52,676 bases of DNA from Bacteroidales bacterium (GTDB taxonomy: Bacteria; Bacteroidota; Bacteroidia; Bacteroidales; F082): NCBI GenBank assembly GCA_023229245.1, contig JALNZU010000024.1, positions 1 through 52,676 on the forward strand. Direction: 5' to 3'. Below the pieces are notes generated by a model. That model ran no database searches, was not told the origin of the DNA, and saw nothing but the letters and a program-made list of their open reading frames with translations. The first letter of the stretch is position 1. Each line of letters opens with the position of its first letter. A program made the position numbers and the translations under genes. Below, piece by piece: positions 16,601 through 25,306 of this stretch.

Positions 16601-17484
16601 CCTACTATTTGTTCAATATTCGGGCTCATATATTCAAGTTGAAGCTTGATGTTGGTGATAAACAAAGCCACCACATTGTTTTCAACTAACATTTTGTATT
16701 TGGTTTCGCTGTCTTGTATGGCTTGCTGAGCTTCTTTTAGTGAGCTTATGTCACGGATAAACCCCATGATATTCCCATCTTCTAAAGCTACTCCCTTTAT
16801 TGACCACCAGGCTTTGTCTCCTTGCTTTCGAATGACTCTCAATTCGGCAAATGCAGCACCTTGATCTATAATTGTTTTAAAAAGCCGTAGTCCGGTAGTT
16901 CGATATTCAGGATCAATGATATTGATGATCTTAAGCTTCTTAAGCTCTTGAATAGAGTATCCGGTCTGGTATTCGGTTGTCTTGTTTGCTTCTAAATAAT
17001 TACCATCAGCAGTGAGTATTATAATTCCGTCTGGAGCTTGCTCAATATATGATCTATATCGTCTTTCGCTTATACGCAGCTTTTCGTATGTGATTGATTC
17101 CCGCTTATGTGAATCTGCATTTTCTATAGCGCTCTGAACAGCAAAAGGCAACCGGCGAATCCTGTCTTTCAAAACATAATCGGTAGCACCGGCCTGAAGA
17201 CCGGATATAGCCAATCCTTCGTTCAGACTATCGGTGTAAATAATCACTGGTAGAAAGGCAGAATGTTGCCTTGTAACAAATAGTACATCCAACCCAGAGA
17301 AGTCAGGCATATTGTATTCGCTGATGATGATTTCAGGATCGAAAGAAACAAGTTCCTGCTTAAAATCATCTAACTTCTCAACCCGAATAATGGTGGCATG
17401 GAAAAAGACTTCTAGTTCTTTAACTGCTTTTTGATAGTCCGATAAAGAATCGGAAACAAATAATATACGGATGGTTTGCTTCAT
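13693..17484 (-). CDS. Hybrid sensor histidine kinase with two receiver domains and about six PAS domains
   Basis: 1263 residues. Order: N-terminal receiver (1-120), six PAS domains (about 140-260, 265-385, 395-505, 515-630, 635-755 and 765-880), HisKA with ISHEVRTPLNG (His907), HATPase (LLDNALKYTN, DTGIGV, GSGLGLAI), and a C-terminal receiver with MDLKMPVMDG (Asp about 1194), AITAFA and LAKPI. The C-terminal receiver looks intact. In the first receiver the phospho-accepting Asp is replaced by Glu56 (IIISEYNMP) and one of the acidic-pair residues is missing (FVSDS). It therefore probably cannot be phosphorylated normally. There is no membrane segment. The second kinase gene follows on the same strand; both may work in one signalling pathway, which is inference. 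A CAAAAATA (-7-like) lies at 17518-17525. Confidence 0.92.
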   Translation of the reverse strand: MKQTIRILFVSDSLSDYQKAVKELEVFFHATIIRVEKLDDFKQELVSFDPEIIISEYNMPDFSGLDVLFVTRQHSAFLPVIIYTDSLNEGLAISGLQAGATDYVLKDRIRRLPFAVQSAIENADSHKRESITYEKLRISERRYRSYIEQAPDGIIILTADGNYLEANKTTEYQTGYSIQELKKLKIINIIDPEYRTTGLRLFKTIIDQGAAFAELRVIRKQGDKAWWSIKGVALEDGNIMGFIRDISSLKEAQQAIQDSETKYKMLVENNVVALFITNIKLQLEYMSPNIEQIVGYTPEERYAQNFWANLTPDSVQKLKDAYRKQLEIEESGTADPNRMLTIDFEEYHKNGQLLNIESTLQFIRDKNGIPIGFTGIYHDITERKKIQQQLARNFEETQAILRNAPVGIFVFDHYFTITSCNTYFGQLLGFTPEKIVGQHIQQLLNPSILPHMANALKGKAETWECKLGFLPDQQERTVQITAAPIQSEQQHITEGIVVISDISERIIAEQKIKETQEQFKRIFYFSPTAMGIRRWKEGSFVEVNDAWCRLTGYTRDSIRNKTILELQLIEPEQFAHINQKLEEQGYITEATMQLKCRTGELRIMLASFVLYELKKEKLVLFNFVDITEFLRQEEALLTLSNAIEQSPVSVIITNIEGVIEYANPRTFEVSGYSARDLIGHKALLFAANDTTLEHYRQLHTYILRGETWKGELLHKKKTGELFWESVLVSPIVDDSGYIKNYITVKEDITKQREMEDALRDSEKRYRKIFMNNPVPMWIYETDSLRIIEANSKAIHDYGYTEEEFQNMTLMDLRPAADIPFLLEELKQHPTSDYSEKKEFRHQYKDGSVIQVEIDSFPISTSSGKDARMALAHNITERLKARQLLEEAKAKAEASDKLKTHFLNNISHEVRTPLNGILGATSLLNEPGLDMNEVPELMEIIELSTHRLINTITDYMDISLLASNNMEVNAKAVKLAEIVEKFRAKYNKECINKGLDFNIKYNEDLGNIHLELDIELIQKALNHLLDNALKYTNKGSITLGINQKNNKICFYVRDTGIGVNPENITAIFHYFRQEDEGSSRYYEGSGLGLAIVKGITELMGGELVIESEKNKGSTFHLCFPLKNLAIPKSDSHLQQPDISKTNPIVLIAEDEESNFLVLSLIMRKNFNAKVLHAINGRVAVDMVAANPEIDLILMDLKMPVMDGFEATIEIKKIRPDIPIIAITAFAMSGDEQRALSVGCDYYLAKPINRHELWDTMKRLGFILK

Positions 17485-17740
17485 AAAAAGCTTGGGACGA
17501 GGATTGGTAAATTAAAACAAAAATACAAGAAAATAAAAGTGTAGTCCGCAAAAATATGTTTTCTTGCATAAACTATTACTGAAACGAACTGATAGAATGA
17601 ATTTCCTGCCTATAAAACTGTATATCAAATATGCTGTTGCCAATATATAAAAGTTCAGCCTGACTTGTTGTTCAGATGCTTTGCTAGAAGCAGCCAATTT
17701 GAATTAATTCGATACTTTTACACTCTCATCCCCATACAAA

Positions 17741-18904
17741 ATGGATACAACAGTTTTAGAACAATTTCAGGAATACCTACAACAAGCAGTTGACAATAAA
17801 CAGCTTGTGAGGCTGACACTAAGCAAACACCGGCAAAAATCGGCTGAGCTGAAGCGGGTGACCGTCAGACCCGTACAACTGAAAGCAGGATATAGGTTTA
17901 ATTTCCAATATCAGTATGCCACTCGTGATGAATCACAAAACCTTGAACCTAAGGTTGCACTTGAATCAATCAATCATTTAGTGGAAAACAATTTTCTCGA
18001 GGCTAATCTTTTTACCGTACAGCAGCATATAGGGTTTATCTCCAACCGCAAAGGCAATGCACGCCTTACATCCAAGATGAATACCGAACCATTGCAAGCA
18101 GATCTGAAACACGAGCAATCCAAAAAAAGATGGATAAAAAACACTACCGGACACTGGAACGATCTTGGGCTGACCGATAAACAAGGACGCTTGAAACCGG
18201 CCATGCATCATAAATTCAAACAAATTGATACCTACATCCAACTGCTTGAACCTATGATCACACAAGTAATGACCAACAGAAGCCGCATACAGATAGTGGA
18301 TATGGGAGCAGGAAAAGGATATCTGACGTTTGCATTGTTCGAGTTTTTAGCAACGTATGCCAAATTGGATTTTGAATTGATCGGTGTCGAACAACGCCCT
18401 GAATTAGTGAATGCTACGCAAGCTATAGCAACAAAATATGGCTATCAGCAGCTGCGGTTTGAACAAGGGGCTATAGCAAGTTTTCCGCTTTCAAAAATCG
18501 ATGTGCTCATTGCATTGCACGCCTGTGATACAGCTACAGACGATGCCATAGCTGCCGGCATAAAAGCAGATGCCGAGCTGATTGTATGTGCCCCTTGTTG
18601 TCATAAACAGATCCGAAACGAGATGAAAGCTGTAAAACAGGCCTCACCTATATTACAATATGGTATTTTACTCGAACGGCAAGCCGAAATGCTGACCGAT
18701 ACTTTGAGAGCACTCATCATGGAAAAATATGGGTATAAGAGCCATATTCAAGAATTTATAGAAGCCGGACATACACCCAAAAACCTGCTCATTACCGGGA
18801 TCAAAACAGATAAACCAACTGACATACACCAGATCAACCGAAAAATCAATGAACTGAAGAAACAATTTGGTATTCAAACACATTATTTAGAAACAGTGTT
18901 ATGA
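17741..18904 (+). CDS. SAM-dependent methyltransferase (METTL25/Trm13-like class)
   Basis: 387 residues. An N-terminal region of about 160 residues precedes a class I methyltransferase domain with motif I VDMGAGKGY (186-194), an acidic LIGVEQRP, LIALHACDTATD (258-267) and CAPCCHKQI (283-291). The HACDTATD and CCH pair resembles the Methyltransf_32/Trm13-type families, whose bacterial substrates are mostly unknown. The N-terminus (VRPVQLKAGYRFNFQYQY) is typical of Bacteroidota versions of this protein. It stands alone on the plus strand, divergent from the hybrid kinase. TACTTTTA at 17713-17720 is a possible -7 element. RNA is the likely substrate. Confidence 0.8.
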   Translation: MDTTVLEQFQEYLQQAVDNKQLVRLTLSKHRQKSAELKRVTVRPVQLKAGYRFNFQYQYATRDESQNLEPKVALESINHLVENNFLEANLFTVQQHIGFISNRKGNARLTSKMNTEPLQADLKHEQSKKRWIKNTTGHWNDLGLTDKQGRLKPAMHHKFKQIDTYIQLLEPMITQVMTNRSRIQIVDMGAGKGYLTFALFEFLATYAKLDFELIGVEQRPELVNATQAIATKYGYQQLRFEQGAIASFPLSKIDVLIALHACDTATDDAIAAGIKADAELIVCAPCCHKQIRNEMKAVKQASPILQYGILLERQAEMLTDTLRALIMEKYGYKSHIQEFIEAGHTPKNLLITGIKTDKPTDIHQINRKINELKKQFGIQTHYLETVL

Positions 18905-19144
18905 AGATGGCTGTTGGGCAAAACTTTCAGAGTTGGAGAGCATGCCTTTTCGGCAAGAATCAGCAATCAGTATCGTTAGTGTGTGATGCTATATATCTCA
19001 TACACAAGCTGCCACAATCATTGGGTATAGGCTAAAACTCAAAATAAGATAGCTGATAATTCGGGTGTTATTAAGAATCTTTCTTTTTTAGCTTTTTATT
19101 GTTTATATTTTCACAATTGGGCCTTGTTCTTCCTAAAAAAGCTT

Positions 19145-19152
19145 TACCTTAG
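19145..19152 (+). promoter_or_regulatory. Possible promoter of ilvE
   Basis: TACCTTAG resembles the Bacteroidota -7 element TAnnTTTG (one mismatch) and lies 18 bases after TTG at 19124-19126. The ATG follows 33 bases later. No riboswitch-like fold or T-box elements were seen in 18905-19144. Confidence 0.45.
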
Positions 19153-19185
19153 CGGTATTAAAATACGGATCAATTAATTTGAAAT

Positions 19186-20208
19186 ATGATGGAAAATATT
19201 GACTGGAAAAATCTGCCGTTTGGTTATTTTAAGACAGATTACAATGTCCGCTGTTACTATCGTAATGGCAAATGGGGTGAGTTAGAGGCTTGCTCTTCGG
19301 AGTATATCAGTATTCATATGGCTGCTACTGCTTTGCACTATGGTCAGGAGGCTTTTGAGGGGATGAAGGCTTATCGCGGCAAAGATGGTAAGGTGCGCCT
19401 GTTTCGTTGGGTTGACAATGCAAGGCGTTTTCAGGACTCAGCCAACGGGATCATGATGGCTCCAGTGCCTGAAGAATTATTTTTTGCTGCCATTGAAAAG
19501 GCTGTACGAATGAATGCCCGCTTTATTCCTCCCTATGGTATGGGTGCCTCATTGTATATCAGGCCGTTACTTATAGGTAGTGGCCCTCAGGTAGGAGTGC
19601 GGCCGGCTACCGAATATTTGTTTATGGTATTTGTAACACCGGTAGGACCTTATTTTAAAGAAGGCTTTAATCCGGTGAATGTAGAGTTGGTTCACGATTA
19701 TGACAGGGCAGCACCACAAGGGACAGGCCATATCAAAGTTGGTGGCAACTATGCCGCTAGCTTAGTGCCTGCATCACGTGCAGCAGCCGAAGGATACTCA
19801 TCCGTACTGTTTCTGGATGCCAAAGAAAAAAAATATATAGATGAAGCCGGACCGGCAAATTTCTTTGGGATCAAAAATAATACCTATGTCACACCCAAAT
19901 CGCATACAATTCTGCCCTCTATCACTAATAAAAGTATAGAGACTATTGCCACAGACATTGGACTGAAAGTAGAACGTCGACCGGTTCCACTTGATGAATT
20001 AGAGACATTTGAAGAAGTAGGTGCATGTGGTACGGCTGCCATAATCTCGCCCATAGGAAAAATTGTGGACAGAGAAACTAAAAAGGTGTATCAGTATGGT
20101 GAACAATCCGGACCTATATCCACAAAAATTTATCAGACCCTCAGAGGAATACAGGAGGGTGAAGTGAAAGATATACACGACTGGACTACAGTGATTGAGG
20201 GTATCTGA
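19186..20208 (+). CDS. ilvE: Branched-chain amino acid aminotransferase
   Basis: 340 residues, usual for the class IV PLP aminotransferase family. It catalyses the last step of Leu, Ile and Val synthesis and the first step of their breakdown, with 2-oxoglutarate/Glu as partner. The PLP-binding Lys184 lies in GHIKVGGNYAASL. The conserved Glu that contacts the cofactor is in DEAGPANFFG. LHYGQEAFEGMKAYR and the C-terminal ACGTAAIISP loop are family hallmarks. The start is ambiguous between two adjacent ATGs (19186, 19189). It is transcribed alone toward chaN and ends before a shared terminator. Confidence 0.96.
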   Translation: MMENIDWKNLPFGYFKTDYNVRCYYRNGKWGELEACSSEYISIHMAATALHYGQEAFEGMKAYRGKDGKVRLFRWVDNARRFQDSANGIMMAPVPEELFFAAIEKAVRMNARFIPPYGMGASLYIRPLLIGSGPQVGVRPATEYLFMVFVTPVGPYFKEGFNPVNVELVHDYDRAAPQGTGHIKVGGNYAASLVPASRAAAEGYSSVLFLDAKEKKYIDEAGPANFFGIKNNTYVTPKSHTILPSITNKSIETIATDIGLKVERRPVPLDELETFEEVGACGTAAIISPIGKIVDRETKKVYQYGEQSGPISTKIYQTLRGIQEGEVKDIHDWTTVIEGI

Positions 20209-20242
20209 ACCAGGTTTTAAGGTGTTTGTGTTTTACAATAGA

Positions 20243-20270
20243 GGCTGCCTGTCAATAGGCAGCCTTTTCT
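20243..20270 (+). terminator. Intrinsic terminator after ilvE
   Basis: GGCTGCCT (20243-20250) pairs with AGGCAGCC (20257-20264), followed by TTTTCTT. It lies between convergent genes (ilvE plus, chaN minus). On the minus strand the stem is followed by less T-rich sequence, so it mainly serves ilvE. Confidence 0.85.
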
Positions 20271-20279
20271 TATGACCAC

Positions 20280-21158
20280 TTAATGAGTCTTGGTCATCTC
20301 TTTGGGAACTGCTACAATAAAGTTTGCTATGCCTGCTTTTTCTTCTGGGATTTGAATCGGTTGCCCCGATTCTACGGTAGAGATAGTGAGTATTTTTATA
20401 TCTGATTCCAACTGCTTGAGATACCATACTATACCTTCAAAATTATCGCTATGATATGCTCCGTTATAATGGATAAATATTGTTCCATTCAAGCGGTTTT
20501 TATGAATAAACCAAGCCATAGTTGCATCTTTGATAGCTTGTGCTTTAGGAAAGTTTTCAGGAGTTTGCATATGCACGCTTCCATCCATCATTTTCAACAT
20601 TTGTTGATAGGCCGGCAGATCGGCATCATAAGCAATAGGTAATGGAGCTATCCAGTTTTTTTCCTCATCGGGCAAACTATCTAACGCAGTAAATCCATTT
20701 CTGAAGACCATAGAGGCATAGCGCCGGGGAATATTAGTTGCAATAAAGGGTATCTGATGATCACGTGCCAGATGTACTAATGGTTCTATATCGGTTTTGT
20801 AGTTAGGCCACAGACGGGCTGCTTTTTTGAGGCTGTCGGCATCCATTTCGCCTTCTAAATAAGCAGTAAGTGCGTGCTGATTATCGGCTTCAAACATTTC
20901 GGCACCTTGAATAACCCGACCTTCCGTGAGTTGATACAGATCGTTAGTAAGTTCAAGTTGTAGCCAGTGGCTGATTGGGTTATTGTGAAGCTCACCAAAA
21001 AAAACTACATCGGCTTTGGAAGCTTGTTTCAACATGCGTTTGTAGCTTATCTTCTTACCTTTCTGATTAAACAATAGATAAGCAGGTTTATCAGTGCGGT
21101 ATGCGCCAAGACTGAGTAAGACCAACAATGCCGCAACAATTTTTACAGAAATTTTCAT
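20280..21158 (-). CDS. ChaN-family protein (haem-binding uptake, Tiki superfamily)
   Basis: 292 residues. A hydrophobic signal peptide of about 20 residues is followed by the ChaN/Cofac_haem_bdg_2 fold: FFGELHNNPISHWLQLEL (about 54-71), GAEMFEADNQ, and later HYNGAYHSDNF near residue 240. No lipobox Cys follows the signal peptide, so it is probably periplasmic and not a lipoprotein. Family members bind haem dimers or act as TIKI-like metalloproteins; which applies here is unknown. The ATG overlaps the stop of cytidine deaminase by four bases (ATGA), implying translational coupling and a two-gene operon. Confidence 0.88.
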   Translation of the reverse strand: MKISVKIVAALLVLLSLGAYRTDKPAYLLFNQKGKKISYKRMLKQASKADVVFFGELHNNPISHWLQLELTNDLYQLTEGRVIQGAEMFEADNQHALTAYLEGEMDADSLKKAARLWPNYKTDIEPLVHLARDHQIPFIATNIPRRYASMVFRNGFTALDSLPDEEKNWIAPLPIAYDADLPAYQQMLKMMDGSVHMQTPENFPKAQAIKDATMAWFIHKNRLNGTIFIHYNGAYHSDNFEGIVWYLKQLESDIKILTISTVESGQPIQIPEEKAGIANFIVAVPKEMTKTH

Positions 21159-21652
21159 GAGTTGTATTTTAGGAGATAGTCATCAAGAAAAGAAAATGGG
21201 AGTAATGTTTGTATACCGTTGATTATCATTATCATACCTTCTTCACCCTGCATAATCACTTTCATTGGTCGGCCTGCTTTTTTTTCAAACTCAGCCATCA
21301 CCTGTCTGCATGATCCACAAGGTGTTATAGGTTCATGTATAGGCTTGCTGTTGCCTTGAGTGGTAACAGCTATGGCTTCTACAGCCTGATCAGGGTAATT
21401 GGCATTGGCATAAAACAGTGCGACCCGCTCGGCACATAAGCCTGACGGATAAGCTGCATTTTCTTGATTATTCCCTTTGATGATCTGGCCATTGGCAAGT
21501 CTGACAGCTGCTCCTACACGAAACTTACTATAAGGTGCATACGCATCACGGGCTGCCTGCCTGGCTTGTTGCAACAGTATCAAATCGTTAGGAACCAATT
21601 CCTCTTCCGAATCAAGATAGGTTACCTCTAACTTCAGGATTTCCTTCTTCAT
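21155..21652 (-). CDS. cdd: Cytidine deaminase
   Basis: 165 residues, a homotetrameric-type cytidine deaminase of pyrimidine salvage (cytidine/deoxycytidine to uridine/deoxyuridine). Zinc ligands and catalytic Glu are C73 and E75 in LCAERVALF, plus C112 and C115 in TPCGSCRQ. YAPYSKFRVGAAV is the substrate-binding hallmark. A TATCTTTG -7 element (minus strand, 21685-21678) lies 26 bases before the ATG. It is first in an operon with the chaN-like gene. Confidence 0.96.
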   Translation of the reverse strand: MKKEILKLEVTYLDSEEELVPNDLILLQQARQAARDAYAPYSKFRVGAAVRLANGQIIKGNNQENAAYPSGLCAERVALFYANANYPDQAVEAIAVTTQGNSKPIHEPITPCGSCRQVMAEFEKKAGRPMKVIMQGEEGMIMIINGIQTLLPFSFLDDYLLKYNS

Positions 21653-21735
21653 CTTTTTTGAATTATAAAAGGGAATGCAAAGATACAGATATTATTTATC
21701 GGTAACATATATGAAGTAGCCAGAAAATCAATGAA

Positions 21736-23403
21736 TTAATTGGCTGTTGATGGGTTGTCAGTCTGCCCGCGACAGGCTATGAGTAAAAATGAGTTGAAAA
21801 AAGCAAACAAGGTTAAGCCTGCCTGGGTTTCAAGGGTGTCTTCGGTGAGCATAGATAAAAGTAAGATACTGATAAACACTAAATACTTATAATCGGTATA
21901 GCGAGATTGATAGAAAATGGGAAACATCAGTGTAAAGACAAACCAGGCAAAGCCAAAGACTCCAAAAGCAATGAATACCGATAAATACTGGTTATGCGAC
22001 CGCCAGCGCCATTTTTCTTTTAACGGACTGTCTAAATCTTCGTAAGCCGATTTGAACGCCAAAGGCAGATCACCAGTACCTACACCTGTCCAAAAATTGT
22101 TCTTGATCAGAAATAAGGAAGTCCGTATATATTCAAAGCGTTGCATGATAGAGCTTCCGTTAGGGTCTTGAAGGGAAGTGTATTTATTATACCCTTGCAA
22201 TATTTTGGATATGCGGGTTCGAACGCCTGGGTTTTCAATGTAATTGAAATTGGCAATTCCTTTTTCAATATATTGCACATCTTTATCGCTTAACTCGGCA
22301 ACCCCCTCGGTATCTTTTCTCAACTCTTTGGATGCTAAATATCTGATAAGAGTATATCGTATTAGCTGACCTGCCTGATCGTGTCCATCGAAATCAAATT
22401 TACTACGGCGATTCCATGCTGCTTTCAGTTCCTGCTCGGCTAAATAAAGACCCACATAATGCCCGTCTTCAATACCATAATTCACAGTGTCATGTATATA
22501 AAGCGAACCGGCAACAGTATGTGTGTCAAGCTTTGAAATGTCAACAGGTTCTGCAAACATCAGATCACTCGCTATATCAGAAAGGTACAAAGCAGTACTG
22601 ATAGGGATTCCTAAGAAGGCTAATGTTAACACTAATTTGATAAAAAACCGGCTCGATCTGAATGCCGCTCGCATCATTAAAATAGAACTCACAGCTAACA
22701 GGCTGAGCATCCCTATAGCCGATTCAAGCAGTATGATAAAACTGACAAACCAAATGATGGCAGTACTAATTAAAATCTTAAGCCATAATGGGTATGATTG
22801 GTAGGAGCTTAGAAAATAAACTAATAAAAAGATTGAGAAAACTACCGATAAGCTAAATCGTATGGAGCTGATAAAGACAGATATCTGGCGGATGTCGGAG
22901 AAGTCTTTTTGAATATATGCCTGAAGACTAAACAGTGTGCCGGCTAATACCGCAGCAACGTAGAACCCTAATAATATATCAGTCTTTCGCCGGTTCAAAG
23001 CAGGCATAGAGCTGAAGATCAGTGGCAATAACAACAGCGGTAGTTTGGTGCGCAGGTCTTTCCATGCGTACGCAAAATCAGTGGTATGTAATAACCCGAT
23101 GATATGCAGTAAAAAAATTGAAGCAATGACTAAGGCAAGCTTGTTTTGAGTAAACACTCTGATCTTGGCTATAAAATTATGTGCCACTGTGTTGGCTAGA
23201 TAGCCAATAGGGCGTGTGAACTTCTCTTTTACTGATGTGAAGCGGAACATATCGACTAAACGACTATATGACAAACCGTCGGTCAGCCATATATAAACCA
23301 ATGCAAACTGTGCCACGCTCATTCCGTATTTTGATAAAGGAATGCATACAGCCAGCAAGACCAAGGCTATAAAATATGCGTCAATTTTTAATTTGGAGGG
23401 CAT
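21736..23403 (-). CDS. O-antigen-ligase-like polytopic membrane protein
   Basis: 555 residues with roughly eleven hydrophobic segments. A large soluble loop (about residues 285-430) is followed by the O-antigen ligase (Wzy_C) signature region FWTGVGTGDLPLAFKSAYEDL and WRWRSHNQYLSVFIAFGVFG. Family members join or polymerise surface polysaccharide or glycan at the periplasmic side of the inner membrane. The loop is long and contains RTRISKILQGYNKY. It starts 24 bases after the S41 protease stop on the same strand and may be co-transcribed. No glycosyltransferase genes are adjacent, so the substrate cannot be guessed. Confidence 0.85.
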   Translation of the reverse strand: MPSKLKIDAYFIALVLLAVCIPLSKYGMSVAQFALVYIWLTDGLSYSRLVDMFRFTSVKEKFTRPIGYLANTVAHNFIAKIRVFTQNKLALVIASIFLLHIIGLLHTTDFAYAWKDLRTKLPLLLLPLIFSSMPALNRRKTDILLGFYVAAVLAGTLFSLQAYIQKDFSDIRQISVFISSIRFSLSVVFSIFLLVYFLSSYQSYPLWLKILISTAIIWFVSFIILLESAIGMLSLLAVSSILMMRAAFRSSRFFIKLVLTLAFLGIPISTALYLSDIASDLMFAEPVDISKLDTHTVAGSLYIHDTVNYGIEDGHYVGLYLAEQELKAAWNRRSKFDFDGHDQAGQLIRYTLIRYLASKELRKDTEGVAELSDKDVQYIEKGIANFNYIENPGVRTRISKILQGYNKYTSLQDPNGSSIMQRFEYIRTSLFLIKNNFWTGVGTGDLPLAFKSAYEDLDSPLKEKWRWRSHNQYLSVFIAFGVFGFAWFVFTLMFPIFYQSRYTDYKYLVFISILLLSMLTEDTLETQAGLTLFAFFNSFLLIACRGQTDNPSTAN

Positions 23404-23427
23404 AAGAAACGCTCGTTTTAGAAACGT

Positions 23428-25059
23428 TTATTGTAAAATCTGACGATATGATCCCATGTCGTGAAGCAGTTCAACGGCTTTTTCTATCTCTTTATCACCT
23501 TTCATAGCCGATATGATCTTCCCACGCTGGAAATAATATCTGGTAACTATCTCAACCCGCAATAGTTGTTCAATTTCTGGTCTGTGTTTCTCAAAATCAC
23601 CTTCTTTGATAGCGACTAATTCGTTTTTGAGTGAGTCTAAAATTGGTTTGACTGCATCTAAGTAATGTTCTTCTTCGGCTATGCGATTTAGTGCAGTAAT
23701 CATTTTTTCGCTTTCGGTAGGGTAAGTAAACTCCTCATGTTCAAGAAAATTCAAGAAATCGGTATAAAGTTCATCGGTAATTTCAAATTTTTCAGCCGAT
23801 GGGATGGTGTCGTGTTCACGTGCATAGCGATTGGCATACCGGAAAATATAATTACCGGTATATAAATGAGTGCTTACCGGACTGAATTCAACAGGTTCTA
23901 AAAGCACATCAGGTGTGATGCCTCCATTGTCATACACTATCCTGCCGCCTTTGGTGCGAAAGCTGGACACCAATGAATCAGGTATTTTGCCGCCGTTCTC
24001 GTCCTTGTGCAGATAATCAATAGCCTGGATACATCGACCGCTTGGAATATAATATTTAGCTACGGTAATTTTCAGTTGATTATTATAGGTAAGTGGGACA
24101 ACGTTTTGTACCAGTCCTTTTCCGAAGGTTTTCTGTCCTACGATCACAGCACGATCGAAATCCTGTAAGGCACCTGCTACTATCTCACTGGCCGAAGCAC
24201 TTGCCTCATTAACAAGGATCACTAATGGTATTTCCAGATCTACAGGAGCTAATCTGGTGCGATGCACGCTTGTCCGATCGGGTGCTTTGCCGCGGGTAGT
24301 GACTATGATCTGGCCTTTTTCTACAAACAGATTAGCTATATCCACTGCTTCGTTGAGCAGCCCGCCACCATTCCCTCTTAAATCAATGATCAACCCTTTT
24401 AACGGATAATGCTCTCGCATCTCTAAAAACACATCTTTTAATTCGGATGCTGCTTTTTGGGTGAAGCCCGACAGTCGGATATATCCTATATCCTGTTCTA
24501 TGACGGAGTGATAAGGTATATTATCTATCCGAACCTTTTCGCGTATCACTTCTTTTTCTATTGGTGTATCATTACCATCTTGTTGTATTTTCAGTGTTAC
24601 GGCAGATCCCGGATCTCCTTTCAGCAGTTCACTGATCTCGGAAGCATTTTTTCCTTTTGCATCTAACCCATTGATCTCAATGATATAGTCGCCGGGTTTG
24701 AGACCGGCTTTATGTGCCGGAAAGCCTTCGTAAGGCTCGGTGATATATACATAATCGCCTATCTTTTGGATCAGTGCTCCTATGCCGCCATATTCACCTG
24801 TTGTCATCATACGCACATCTTCAACCTGCGATTCAGGTATGAAAACAGTATATGGGTCTAACTCTTTCAGCATCGCATTAATAGCGGTCTCGGTCAGCTC
24901 ACCCGGCTTGATATCGTCCACATAGTTGAGATTAAGCTCTTTAAATACGCTGTTGAATACATCTATATTTTTTGAGATCTCAAAATTATAACTGCTTTGT
25001 GAGATACCCAAAAAATGGCAGATCAGAAGGAAAAAGATGAGTAGTGATTTATGTTTCAT
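23428..25059 (-). CDS. C-terminal processing peptidase (S41 family)
   Basis: 543 residues. An N-terminal signal peptide (to about residue 20), then a PDZ domain (GEYGGIGALIQ to GKNASEI, about 90-165), and the S41 protease domain with catalytic Ser in NEASASASEIVAGAL and Lys in GQKTFGKGLVQ. A C-terminal helical extension of about 150 residues is typical of Bacteroidota members. These periplasmic proteases cut C-termini of envelope proteins. The gene lies 16 bases downstream of yidD in an rnpA-yidD-protease cluster. Confidence 0.93.
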   Translation of the reverse strand: MKHKSLLIFFLLICHFLGISQSSYNFEISKNIDVFNSVFKELNLNYVDDIKPGELTETAINAMLKELDPYTVFIPESQVEDVRMMTTGEYGGIGALIQKIGDYVYITEPYEGFPAHKAGLKPGDYIIEINGLDAKGKNASEISELLKGDPGSAVTLKIQQDGNDTPIEKEVIREKVRIDNIPYHSVIEQDIGYIRLSGFTQKAASELKDVFLEMREHYPLKGLIIDLRGNGGGLLNEAVDIANLFVEKGQIIVTTRGKAPDRTSVHRTRLAPVDLEIPLVILVNEASASASEIVAGALQDFDRAVIVGQKTFGKGLVQNVVPLTYNNQLKITVAKYYIPSGRCIQAIDYLHKDENGGKIPDSLVSSFRTKGGRIVYDNGGITPDVLLEPVEFSPVSTHLYTGNYIFRYANRYAREHDTIPSAEKFEITDELYTDFLNFLEHEEFTYPTESEKMITALNRIAEEEHYLDAVKPILDSLKNELVAIKEGDFEKHRPEIEQLLRVEIVTRYYFQRGKIISAMKGDKEIEKAVELLHDMGSYRQILQ

Positions 25060-25075
25060 AGTAGCTCGGTTTACA

Positions 25076-25306
25076 TTAGATTAGAGGATCATACCCGCTT
25101 CCACCCCATGGGTGGCAGGAAGAAACCCGTTTGATGGCTTTCCATCCACCTTTTAGAGCTCCGTATTTTTTTATGGCGTCCACGCTATATACCGAACAGC
25201 TTGGGGTATATCTGCATGCCCGGCCAATAAATGGCGAAAGCGTGTATTGATATATCCTGATCAGAAAAATCAACAGCCATGATGGGATATTACGGATATG
25301 TTTCAT
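25076..25306 (-). CDS. yidD: Membrane protein insertion efficiency factor
   Basis: 76 residues. The conserved three-cysteine core is CRYTPSCSVYSVDAIKKYG followed by RVSSCHPWGGSGYDPL. An N-terminal amphipathic or hydrophobic stretch lies at 10-25. It aids YidC-dependent insertion of membrane proteins. It overlaps the 3' end of rnpA by 17 bases, the usual arrangement (rpmH and yidC lie elsewhere or upstream in other phyla). Confidence 0.95.
   Translation of the reverse strand: MKHIRNIPSWLLIFLIRIYQYTLSPFIGRACRYTPSCSVYSVDAIKKYGALKGGWKAIKRVSSCHPWGGSGYDPLI

Noticed and set aside
17512..17697. 61-residue minus-strand frame upstream of the hybrid kinase
   Set aside because: It lies in AT-rich leader DNA, has no family, and would overlap the presumed promoter.
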